From Rhodoferax sp. TH121 (lineage in GTDB: Bacteria > Pseudomonadota > Gammaproteobacteria > Burkholderiales > Burkholderiaceae_C): a stretch of DNA of 64,000 nucleotides. Under the pieces are notes generated by a model. The model saw only the letters and a list, made by a program, of their open reading frames with translations, ran no database searches and had not been told where the DNA came from. Shown here in pieces: positions 28,838-36,302 of this stretch. Where the stretch lies: assembly GCF_002251855.1 (NCBI RefSeq), contig NZ_NOXW01000022.1, positions 558,001 to 622,000 of the forward strand, read 5' to 3'. Both the position numbers and the translations under genes were made by a program. Numbering within the stretch: position 1 is the stretch's first letter; every line of letters starts with the position of its first letter.

Positions 28838-29827
28838 CTAGAGGTCAAAATACCACTTGGCGGAGTGAAAAAACACGGGGGCGGCAAAACACAGTGCATC
28901 GACCCGGTCCAGCAGGCCACCGGCGCCAGTCACCCCGTTGCCCTCGCGGCCCCAGCTGGGGATGCCGCGGTCACGTTTCAGGGCTTTCATCACAAAGTGC
29001 CCCATGGAGCCCGCCACACAGGCGATGAAGCTGAAGGCGAATGCCGTGCCCGGCACCCAGGGGGTGATGCCCGCCAGGGCCGCACCAAATACGCTTGCCA
29101 CTGCAATGCCAATGCCCCAGCTGGGCCAGTTGAAACTTTGGCTGATGGCCGGCGCGACGGGTGAGCGCTGCAGTTTGCGCGAGACCAGGTGCTGCGTCGC
29201 CATGCAGGTTTGCACCACCAGCACGAGGAAGAACACCATGAAGGCGTTTTTGTTGTCATAGCCGGGGAAGTTCAGCATCAGCAGCGCGGGCACATGGCTC
29301 ATGCCGTAGATGCAAACCATGATGCCCCATTGCAGCTTGGCATTGCGCTCCAGAAAGCGCAGAGGGTCGTTGGCCAGCGCGCTGGTCAGCGGCAGAGCGA
29401 GGAAGACATAGACCGGAATGAACACCGCAAACATGTCGAAGTGCTCGGTACCGACCAGCCAGTACTGCAGTGGCAGCACCACAAAGAAGGCCAGCACCAG
29501 GCTGCGGTGGTCACCCCGGCGGGTGGGGGAGAGCGTTAAAAACTCGCGCAGCGCGAAGAAGGACACCAGGCCGAACAGCGTGAGCGCCACCCAGTCGCCC
29601 GCCACCCAGCCGACCCAGAACACAAACATCATGAACCAACTGGTGCGGATCACACCGTCCAGGCTTTTGAGCTCCTTGCGGCGCAGATCGCCAGCCTCGT
29701 CGTCCCCATACTCGCGTAGCGACAACACAAAGGCCGCGATGCTGGAGAGCAGCAAGAGGCCAAACACGATGATGAATAGTGCGCCAATCTGCTGGGTGGC
29801 TGTCAAATTCTTGAGAAAGAAATACAT
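28838..29827 (-). CDS. Phosphatidate cytidylyltransferase (CdsA-like)
   Basis: Integral membrane enzyme that makes CDP-diacylglycerol from phosphatidate and CTP. It has 329 residues from MYFFLKNL; a longer frame start at 29941 runs into the acyltransferase gene and is rejected. Around eight membrane helices are evident. The family signature is present at the C-terminus: GHFVMKALKRDRGIPSW, then GAGGLLDRVDAL. Pairing with an acyltransferase gene 8 bases upstream suggests a second phospholipid module of the YnbB type rather than the housekeeping CdsA, but this cannot be settled here. Confidence 0.85.
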   Translation of the reverse strand: MYFFLKNLTATQQIGALFIIVFGLLLLSSIAAFVLSLREYGDDEAGDLRRKELKSLDGVIRTSWFMMFVFWVGWVAGDWVALTLFGLVSFFALREFLTLSPTRRGDHRSLVLAFFVVLPLQYWLVGTEHFDMFAVFIPVYVFLALPLTSALANDPLRFLERNAKLQWGIMVCIYGMSHVPALLMLNFPGYDNKNAFMVFFLVLVVQTCMATQHLVSRKLQRSPVAPAISQSFNWPSWGIGIAVASVFGAALAGITPWVPGTAFAFSFIACVAGSMGHFVMKALKRDRGIPSWGREGNGVTGAGGLLDRVDALCFAAPVFFHSAKWYFDL

Positions 29828-29835
29828 AGACGCCT

Positions 29836-30447
29836 TTACACCTCGCGCAGCGCGATCACAGCATTGCGTGCGCGCGTAGCGAAGCTGCGGTGGTCTTCCC
29901 CAGCTTCCACCTGCATGGGCGCACCGAAGGTGACGGAGCACAGCACCGGCACCGGCACCACCTCACCCTTGGGCAAGACGTGCTGCACATTGTTGATCCA
30001 GGCGGGAACCAGCACAACGTTGGGAAAGCGGGTAGCAAGGTTGTAGAGCCCCGCCTTGAAGGCTTGGGGCTCTTCGGCATGGCCGCGTGTGCCTTCGGGG
30101 AAGAGGATGATGGAGTCCCCGTTTGTCAGTGCTTCCACCAATGGCTCCAGCGGGTCTTCATCGGCAGTGCGGTCGCGTGAGACATAGATCACGTTGAAGA
30201 CAGCGCTGGTCAGCCATTGTTTGAACGGTGTCTTGGTCCAGTAGTCCTTGGCGGCGATGGCGCGGGTGATGTGACGCAGTTCCTTGGGCAGGGCGGCCCA
30301 GATCATCACGAGGTCGGCGTGGCTCTGGTGGTTGGCAAAATAAATGCGCTGCTCGGCCTTGGGCGGGCAGCCGTGCCAGCGCGCTTGCGCACCGGTCAGA
30401 ACCCGGATCAAACCGAGCAAAAAGTAACTCATCAACTTGGCTAGCAT
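29836..30447 (-). CDS. 1-acyl-sn-glycerol-3-phosphate acyltransferase (PlsC-like)
   Basis: Membrane-associated acyltransferase of 203 residues. The catalytic HX4D motif is in FANHQSHAD, and the glycerol-phosphate motif is FPEGTRGHAEE. The product, phosphatidate, is the substrate of the CdsA-like enzyme encoded just downstream. ATG 30447 is chosen over an upstream in-frame start at 30522. TATCAT lies 7 nt before this ATG, so a leaderless message is likely. Confidence 0.9.
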   Translation of the reverse strand: MLAKLMSYFLLGLIRVLTGAQARWHGCPPKAEQRIYFANHQSHADLVMIWAALPKELRHITRAIAAKDYWTKTPFKQWLTSAVFNVIYVSRDRTADEDPLEPLVEALTNGDSIILFPEGTRGHAEEPQAFKAGLYNLATRFPNVVLVPAWINNVQHVLPKGEVVPVPVLCSVTFGAPMQVEAGEDHRSFATRARNAVIALREV

Positions 30448-30454
30448 GGAGGGG

Positions 30455-30460
30455 ATGATA
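30455..30460 (-). promoter_or_regulatory. Predicted -10 element (TATCAT) before the PlsC-like gene
   Basis: On the minus strand TATCAT is followed by seven bases (CCCCTCC) and the ATG at 30447. No ribosome-binding sequence is present. One of the recurrent -10/start arrangements in this window. Confidence 0.4.
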
Positions 30461-30528
30461 CCTACCGAACTTCCTCTTGGCGTTCGGTGTGTGTGCTGTC
30501 TCCGGCGGGCGGGGTACTTCACTCCGTT

Positions 30529-30702
30529 CGTGTCCCCCTGCCCTCCAGGGCCTCCTCCTTGACCTCACTGCGCGAAGCACCCCACCCACCGGAGCCGAGG
30601 CTATGGTGGGTCGCCAGGTAGTTCACACGGCATCGAGCAGCGGAGCAGGGGTGAGCACCAAAGCGAGGTAAAGGAGGAGGCCCTGGAGGGCCGGGGGACA
30701 CG
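30529..30702. repeat. Intergenic element with 38-bp inverted repeats
   Basis: Arms at 30529-30566 and 30665-30702 are reverse complements at 36 of 38 positions, separated by 98 bases. The arms contain CCTCCTCCTTGACCT and its complement. The element occupies most of the 322-base gap between mtgA and the PlsC-like gene and contains no supported gene. The arm motif CTCCTCCTTGACCT also occurs inside mpl (41654-41667). It resembles a miniature inverted-repeat element; no target duplication was identified. Confidence 0.75.
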
Positions 30703-30769
30703 AGCGGCGGGGCTTGCCCCTGTTCCGCTGCGGGCGAATGCCAAAGCGCTTCGTCTGCAGCGTTTGGAA

Positions 30770-31486
30770 TTAAGGCAGTTGTGCGTCAGGCATGCGCGCC
30801 ACAATCGTCCCCGCACGGCTCGCCAAGTAGCCCGAGTTGGGCACTTTCTCAAAGTACTTGGGTCGCGGCAACATGACTGCCAGACGTGCAGCCTCGAAAG
30901 CGCTGAGCTTGCTGGCGGACTTGCGGAAATAGTGCTGGGCTGCAGCCTCAGCACCAAACACGCCTTCGCCCCACTCCACGCTGTTGAGGTAAATCTCCAG
31001 AATGCGCTGCTTGCTCAGCAAATGCTCCAGCAACAGCGTCAGCACAAACTCCTGGCCCTTGCGCATCAGCGTGCGCTCGCCCGACAAAAACAGGTTCTTG
31101 GCCAGCTGCTGCGTGATGGTGGAGCCGCCCACAATCTTGGGCGGCTTGGTGGTCTTTCTTTGCTCGGCCCGCTGTTCGGCCTTGGCATTCTTGGCCCAGG
31201 CCTTCTCCAGCGCTTCCCAGTCCACGCCATCGTGCTGGCTGAAGCCATCGTCTTCGGAGGCAATCACCGCACGTTTGAGGTTGTCAGAGATTTGCGCATA
31301 GTCCACCCATTCCTGGCGCCAACGCAGCTCGCCCTTTTCGGTGTGGATGCGCCAGGCCTCGGAGCGTTCAAAGGCCGTGCTTTGTGGGGCTACCAACGCC
31401 ATGGCGGCGATGCGGCCCACAAAGTAGAGCTGCAGTGCCAGCAGGGCCAGCACACACAGCCAGAGCCAGCGCCACAGCAGTTTCAT
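30770..31486 (-). CDS. mtgA: Monofunctional peptidoglycan glycosyltransferase MtgA
   Basis: GT51-family enzyme that polymerises lipid II. It has 238 residues with one N-terminal membrane helix (about 4-25). The catalytic region ASEDDGFSQHDGVDW carries the key Glu, and GGSTITQQLAKNLFLSGERT is the donor-site signature. No transpeptidase domain follows, which defines the monofunctional type. The start overlaps the stop of the TonB-like gene by 4 nt. Confidence 0.95.
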   Translation of the reverse strand: MKLLWRWLWLCVLALLALQLYFVGRIAAMALVAPQSTAFERSEAWRIHTEKGELRWRQEWVDYAQISDNLKRAVIASEDDGFSQHDGVDWEALEKAWAKNAKAEQRAEQRKTTKPPKIVGGSTITQQLAKNLFLSGERTLMRKGQEFVLTLLLEHLLSKQRILEIYLNSVEWGEGVFGAEAAAQHYFRKSASKLSAFEAARLAVMLPRPKYFEKVPNSGYLASRAGTIVARMPDAQLP

Positions 31487-32343
31487 TGCGAGGCGGAGAC
31501 CTTGGCTTCCAACGTCTCGTCGCGGGTGAACTTGAAGCGCGAGACGACCAGGATCTGGTCGGCCTGGCGGCGCATGGCGGCGCTGAAGGTGCCAAACGGC
31601 CCCGCCGTGCGGGCAATCGCTTCGGCGCGTTTGTCCAGCGTGGGATTGCCCGAGCTTTGTACCACCTCGGTGGCCAGTACGCGGCCATCGAAGTTGACGG
31701 TCACTACCATGGTGAGTTCACCGTATAGTTTTTTGCCGCCACTTTGCGGAAAGTTGTCGGTGCCCCGGTCTTCAATGGCGCGGCGCAGGCCGTCGTAGTA
31801 AACGGCGTAAATTTCCTCGCGCACGGCCGGGCTGATATAGCGCTTCTTGGGCCGCGCGTTCTCCATATTGATGCGGCGCTCAATCTCGGCCAGCAGCTTG
31901 ATGAGCTGGCGGCGCTTCTCCTCGCGCTCAGCCTGTTCCGCCTTGTTGGCTGCCTGGCTGGGGTCGATGGGGGGCAGGGCGGCGAGCTGGCTCTTCACCT
32001 GGGCCAGCAGCAGGTTTTGCTGCTCTTGCAGGGTTTGCAGCTTTTTGGAGGATTCTACCTCCATCGCATCGCCCACATCGGTCAACAGCGAGGGTGGCAA
32101 GGGGCTGGTGGCACGGCCTTTGTCGGCATCCCCACCACCGGCCAGCGAGGTTTGCGCGATGGCTGTGGCCTTGTCGGGCTTCTCGTTGCTCTTGGCATTC
32201 ACCAGAATCACTTCCAGCGGCTGGTCTTCAAACACGCGGTTGAAGGCCTCGGGGTCCACAAAGCGCACGGTCAGCAAGACCGCGTGGACCGCGATGGAGA
32301 CGCCCAGCGCCCATTGGAGTGTGGTGATGTGGTGGAGCTTCAC
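31483..32343 (-). CDS. TonB-like energy transducer / cell envelope protein
   Basis: A 286-residue protein with one N-terminal membrane helix (about 10-27), a long Gln/Glu/Lys-rich periplasmic coiled coil (about 95-160) and a TonB-type C-terminal domain (YGELTMVVTVNFDGRVLATE, then LDKRAEAIARTAGPFG). No ExbB, ExbD or receptor gene is adjacent. It overlaps the neighbours on both sides by 4 nt, so it is translationally coupled to the RNase II-family gene and mtgA. A structural envelope role is as likely as classic iron uptake. Confidence 0.75.
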   Translation of the reverse strand: MKLHHITTLQWALGVSIAVHAVLLTVRFVDPEAFNRVFEDQPLEVILVNAKSNEKPDKATAIAQTSLAGGGDADKGRATSPLPPSLLTDVGDAMEVESSKKLQTLQEQQNLLLAQVKSQLAALPPIDPSQAANKAEQAEREEKRRQLIKLLAEIERRINMENARPKKRYISPAVREEIYAVYYDGLRRAIEDRGTDNFPQSGGKKLYGELTMVVTVNFDGRVLATEVVQSSGNPTLDKRAEAIARTAGPFGTFSAAMRRQADQILVVSRFKFTRDETLEAKVSASQ

Positions 32344-34391
32344 GAGGCGGAATTATCGCTGCCGCCCTCAGGCGCTTCGTTCACATCAACGGCGATGGCA
32401 ATCGGCCCCGCCACGTCCTCGTCGTCCTCGGCCTCATCGGCTTCGACCGGCGCATCGGCGGGCACGTCCAGACGTTCGGTCACGGTGCCGTGCACATCCA
32501 GCGTGATCAAGTCCATCTCGCCCAGCTTTACACGCACCTTGGCGTTGCGCGGCAGGCCCTGGGCACCCATCACCGGCAGCACCAGCGGAATGTCGTCCGC
32601 CCGCACCATGCCGTCCTTGAACACGGTGGCTACCAGCTCGGTGATGCCGTGCTGTTGCACATAACGCATGGTCCAGAAGCGCTCCATGCCGCCCTGAAAG
32701 CCGTTGTAAGCGCTGTAGGCGGTGTCAAAGGCCGAAATGATGGCGAACAGCTCGGCGTCCTTGGGCTTGAAAGGCGCAGCCAGGGCCGCGGTTTTGCCGT
32801 GGCGGGCGCAGGCCATGATCTGCCACTGGTTCACCAGGTCGGTGTAGCGGCGCAGGGGCGAGGTCGACCAGGCGTAGCTCTTCACGCCAATGCCGGCATG
32901 CGGCAGCGCCTTGGTGCCCATGCGCACCTTCACGCCGGGTGCCAGGCTGGCCTGGCTGCGGTAGATGGCGGGCACGCCCATCTCGGCCATCCAGCTGCCC
33001 CAGGTGCTGTTGGCCAGAATCATGGCCTCGGCCACGATCAGGTCCAGCGGCGCACCGCGCTGGCGGACGCTGATCAGTACGGTTTCATCACCTTGTGGTT
33101 CGGCGCCGTCGTTGCCCTGCAGGCGGAAGTTGTAGTCCGGTCGGTTGAAGGTCTCGGGCTTGCCGCGCACCACCTCGCGCTTGGCCTTCAGGTCGCGCGC
33201 CAGGCGGTATAAAAATGATAGCTGTTCGCGCAGGCTGTATGCGGGCTGCACGTCATTTTCATGGTTAAAAGCCGGGTCGGTGAGCCACTGCTCGGTCACC
33301 ACCGCGTCGAGCTGGTCGTGGCGCAGGTTGTGGGCGATGGGAACGCGCTCCAACTTGGTCTTGCTCGCCTTGATTTCCAGCGTCGCCTCGTCCAGCGTCA
33401 CATACAGTGACACGGCCGGGCAGTCGCGCCCTTCCTGCAGCGTGTAAGTTTGCACCACGTCGTCGGGCAGCATGGTGACCTTGTAGCCCGGCATGTAGAC
33501 GGTAGACAGGCGGGCGCGGCCCAGCACGTCGACGGGGCTGCCGGGTTGCACGGCCAGGCCGGGCGCGGCAATGTGGATGCCCAGCGTGACGGTGCCGCTG
33601 CCCAGACCTTGCAGGCTCAAGGCATCGTCAATTTCGGTGGTTTGCGAATCGTCAATGGAGAAAGCCTGCACCGGTGCCACAGGCAGCTCATCGGCAATGG
33701 CTGGCGCCGTGATGGCGGGAAAGCCCGTGCCCTTGGGGAAGTTCTCCAGCAAGAAGCGCTTCCAGTGGAACTGGTAGGGCGAAGCGATGGCGCCAGCCTT
33801 TTGCAGCAACTCCAGCGGGGCGGTGTGCGTGGTGCGGCTGGCCTCGACCACGGCCTTGTACTCAGGCGCGTTCTTGTCGGGCTTGAAGAGGATCTTGTAG
33901 AGCTGGTCCTTGATGGGTTGGGGACAGGTACCCGCGCCCAGTTCCGTCGCCCACTGGGCGATCTGCTCGGCAATCAGGCGCTTCTTCTCGATGGCGGCCA
34001 GCGCCTGCGCAATGATGTCGGCCGGCGCCTTCTTAAAGCGGCCCTTACCCGCGCGGCGGAAGTAGTGCGGCGTGTCGAACAGCTTGAACAGCATGCCGGC
34101 CTGCTCGGTCAGCGTGGCTTGGGCGGAGAAATAGTCCTTGGCAAGGTCGGCAAAGCCGAATTCTTCGTCGGGCGCGAATTCGTAGGCCATGTCCAGCTCA
34201 ATCGCCTGGGCTTGCGCTTGCGCGGCCGCGATCAGCTCCGCCGGGGCGGGCTTCTCAAATTTGATGAGAATATTGGCGGCCTTGACCTTGACGCGCTTGC
34301 CGGAATCCAGCTCCACCTGGGCCGAGGCCTCGGCCTCGGAGAGCACGCGGCCGGCCATGAACTTTCCGGCTTCTTCAAACAGTACAAACAT
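32340..34391 (-). CDS. rnb: RNase II/R-family exoribonuclease
   Basis: 3'-to-5' exoribonuclease with an RNB domain, 683 residues from MFVLFEEAGKFMAG. The RNB active-site region is in the centre (TTEIDDALSLQ), with the second half around GAPLDLIVAEAMILANSTWG. The C-terminal S1-like part ends in an acidic tail (DEAEDDEDVAG). It is shorter than typical RNase R and closer to RNase II. ATG 34391 is preferred over 34445. GACAAT lies 9 nt upstream, so the mRNA leader may be only about 3 nt. A near-copy of the dispersed 13-mer lies inside the gene at 33220-33232 among AT-rich codons. Confidence 0.88.
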   Translation of the reverse strand: MFVLFEEAGKFMAGRVLSEAEASAQVELDSGKRVKVKAANILIKFEKPAPAELIAAAQAQAQAIELDMAYEFAPDEEFGFADLAKDYFSAQATLTEQAGMLFKLFDTPHYFRRAGKGRFKKAPADIIAQALAAIEKKRLIAEQIAQWATELGAGTCPQPIKDQLYKILFKPDKNAPEYKAVVEASRTTHTAPLELLQKAGAIASPYQFHWKRFLLENFPKGTGFPAITAPAIADELPVAPVQAFSIDDSQTTEIDDALSLQGLGSGTVTLGIHIAAPGLAVQPGSPVDVLGRARLSTVYMPGYKVTMLPDDVVQTYTLQEGRDCPAVSLYVTLDEATLEIKASKTKLERVPIAHNLRHDQLDAVVTEQWLTDPAFNHENDVQPAYSLREQLSFLYRLARDLKAKREVVRGKPETFNRPDYNFRLQGNDGAEPQGDETVLISVRQRGAPLDLIVAEAMILANSTWGSWMAEMGVPAIYRSQASLAPGVKVRMGTKALPHAGIGVKSYAWSTSPLRRYTDLVNQWQIMACARHGKTAALAAPFKPKDAELFAIISAFDTAYSAYNGFQGGMERFWTMRYVQQHGITELVATVFKDGMVRADDIPLVLPVMGAQGLPRNAKVRVKLGEMDLITLDVHGTVTERLDVPADAPVEADEAEDDEDVAGPIAIAVDVNEAPEGGSDNSAS
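33220..33232 (+). repeat. Dispersed 13-mer, one mismatch (in rnb)
   Basis: AGCTGTTCGCGCA differs by one base from the repeat core. The AT-rich flank (tataaaaatgat) is also like other copies. It lies antisense within the RNase II-family gene, whose codons here (CTA TCA TTT TTA) are atypical for this genome. Confidence 0.45.
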
Positions 34392-34430
34392 AGGGGGTAG
34401 ATTGTCCCCGCAAATACGGTGCAATTTTCC

Positions 34431-34502
34431 GCCGGGCCGTCCCAAGGAAAATTAGCCTCCTTTGGGGGGGCAGCGACCCGCATGGCGGTGGAGCGTGGGG
34501 GC
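34431..34502 (+). repeat. Dispersed GC-rich repeat, copy A
   Basis: GCCGGGCCGTCCCAAGG at the left and CAGCG...AGCGTGGGGGC at the right match copy B at 36312-36382 in the same order. The middle holds imperfect complementary G- and C-tracts able to fold. It fills most of the gap between the RNase II-family gene and the YqiA-like gene. Confidence 0.7.
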
Positions 34503-34508
34503 GGCGCA

Positions 34509-35111
34509 TCACAGGTCCAAAAAGGCCAGAAGCTGGGGCATGTGGTCCACGAAATCGCTCAAAGCATGGTCGCCACCCTCCAGCAGGTGCATGGCGCTGC
34601 GGGCGTAGCGGGCGTGCATTTCGCGCCAGTCCAGCACCTCGTCGCCCTTGGCGATGAAGGCCAGGTAGCGCTCGGGCTGGGCCAGAGGGCCGCAGGCCAG
34701 TGCTTGTAGCTCGTCCACATACTCCGGGCGGAAGAAAAAGCGCTCTTCGGGATCGTGCCAGCTGGTTTGCTCACCGATGTATGTGGCCAGGTCCCGCGCC
34801 GGGTCCACCGCCGGGTTGACCAGCACAGCGCGGCAGCCCGTGTACTCGGCCACATGGGTGGCATAAAAACCGCCCAGGCTAGAGCCCACCACGGCCATGG
34901 TGTCGCGTGGCCAGGTGGCAATGCCGTCCCGCAGCAGGTCCATCGCCTCCTTGGGGGAGGGCGGGAGCTGCGGACACCACCACTGCACCTGCGGGTGGTG
35001 CGCCGCCATGTGGGCCGCGAGCTGGCGCGCCTTGGTGGACTGGGGCGAGGAGCGGAAACCGTGCAGGTACAGCAGGTGGGTCGTCGGATGTTTCGTGGGA
35101 TCGGAGGCCAT
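34509..35111 (-). CDS. YqiA/UPF0227-like alpha/beta-hydrolase (esterase)
   Basis: A 200-residue alpha/beta hydrolase. The oxyanion strand YLHGFRSSPQS is at the N-terminus, and the nucleophile elbow GSSLGGFYA contains the likely catalytic Ser. The C-terminal GGDHALSDF supplies the His. This pattern is that of YqiA-type small esterases; the natural substrate is unknown. It is divergent from rodA. TATCAT lies 6 nt before the ATG, so a leaderless message is likely. Confidence 0.82.
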   Translation of the reverse strand: MASDPTKHPTTHLLYLHGFRSSPQSTKARQLAAHMAAHHPQVQWWCPQLPPSPKEAMDLLRDGIATWPRDTMAVVGSSLGGFYATHVAEYTGCRAVLVNPAVDPARDLATYIGEQTSWHDPEERFFFRPEYVDELQALACGPLAQPERYLAFIAKGDEVLDWREMHARYARSAMHLLEGGDHALSDFVDHMPQLLAFLDL

Positions 35112-35117
35112 GGGGCC

Positions 35118-35137
35118 ATGATAGTTGGCGGGATAAT
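35118..35137. promoter_or_regulatory. Divergent -10 elements between the esterase gene and rodA
   Basis: On the minus strand TATCAT (35123-35118) is 6 nt before the esterase ATG. On the plus strand GATAAT (35132-35137) is 9 nt before rodA ATG 35147. The two -10 elements are only 8 bp apart, so the divergent promoters must overlap and may compete. No -35 elements are obvious for either. Confidence 0.4.
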
Positions 35138-35146
35138 TGCCCTCCT

Positions 35147-36301
35147 ATGTCTTACCAATTCGGAAAAGTCCCCCTGCGCCAGCGCATCGCGCCCTGGTTT
35201 GCAGGTTTTGACGGGCCGCTGGCGTTTGCGGTTTTCATGCTGGCGTGTGCGGGCATGCTCACCATGTACTCGTCGGGCTACGACCACGGCACCCGCTTTG
35301 AAGACCATGGCCGCAACATGCTGATTGCGGCGACCATCATGTTTGTGGTGGCTCAGGTGCCGCCGCAGCGGCTGATGGCGGTGGCAGTGCCGCTGTACCT
35401 GGTGGGCGTGGCGCTGTTGATTGCAGTGGCCATCTTTGGCATTACAAAAAAAGGAGCCAGGCGCTGGGTGAACGTGGGCATCGTGATCCAGCCTAGCGAG
35501 ATCCTCAAGATTGCCATGCCGCTGATGCTGGCCTGGTGGTTTCAGAAGCGCGAGGGCCAGTTGCGCCCGTTGGACTTTGTGGTGGCAGGCGGGCTGCTGC
35601 TGGTGCCTGTGGGGCTGATCATGCGCCAGCCGGACTTGGGGACCTCACTGCTGGTGCTGGCGGCGGGCCTGGCCGTTATCTTTTTTGCCGGCATGAGCTG
35701 GAAGCTGGTGATTCCGCCGGTGGCGATTGGCTTGGTGGGCATTGTGTTGCTGGTGGTGTTTGAACCGCAGCTGTGTGCCGACGGTGTGCGCTGGGCGGTG
35801 CTGCACGACTACCAGCAGCAGCGCATTTGCACCCTGCTGGACCCCACCAGGGACCCGCTGGGCAAGGGCTTTCACATCATCCAGGGCATGATCGCGATTG
35901 GCTCGGGCGGCATCACCGGCATGGGCTTCATGAAGGGCACACAAACCCACTTGGAGTTCATCCCCGAGCGCACCACCGACTTCATCTTTGCCGCCTTCTC
36001 GGAAGAGTTTGGCCTGATCGGCAACCTGTGCCTGTTGGCGGCCTTCGTGTTCCTGATCCTGCGCGGCCTGGCCATTGCGCTGGAAGCGCCCACGCTGTTC
36101 TCGCGCCTGCTGGCCGGCGCGGTGACCATGATCTTCTTTACCTACGCCTTTGTGAACATGGGCATGGTCAGCGGCATCCTGCCTGTGGTGGGCGTGCCGC
36201 TGCCCTTCATCAGCTACGGTGGCACGGCCATGGTGACGCTGGGGCTGGCGCTGGGGATTTTGATGTCCATCGCCAACTCCAAACGCTTGGTGCAAAGCTG
36301 A
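35147..36301 (+). CDS. rodA: Rod-shape peptidoglycan glycosyltransferase RodA
   Basis: SEDS-family polymerase of the elongation machinery, paralogous to FtsW in this window. It has 384 residues from ATG 35147, although the frame extends upstream. About ten membrane helices are present. Family signatures KKGARRWVNVGIVIQPSE and VVGVPLPFISYGGTAMVT are intact. mrdA (PBP2), its usual neighbour, should lie elsewhere because the upstream gene here is a divergent esterase. Confidence 0.93.
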   Translation: MSYQFGKVPLRQRIAPWFAGFDGPLAFAVFMLACAGMLTMYSSGYDHGTRFEDHGRNMLIAATIMFVVAQVPPQRLMAVAVPLYLVGVALLIAVAIFGITKKGARRWVNVGIVIQPSEILKIAMPLMLAWWFQKREGQLRPLDFVVAGGLLLVPVGLIMRQPDLGTSLLVLAAGLAVIFFAGMSWKLVIPPVAIGLVGIVLLVVFEPQLCADGVRWAVLHDYQQQRICTLLDPTRDPLGKGFHIIQGMIAIGSGGITGMGFMKGTQTHLEFIPERTTDFIFAAFSEEFGLIGNLCLLAAFVFLILRGLAIALEAPTLFSRLLAGAVTMIFFTYAFVNMGMVSGILPVVGVPLPFISYGGTAMVTLGLALGILMSIANSKRLVQS

Positions 36302-36302
36302 G

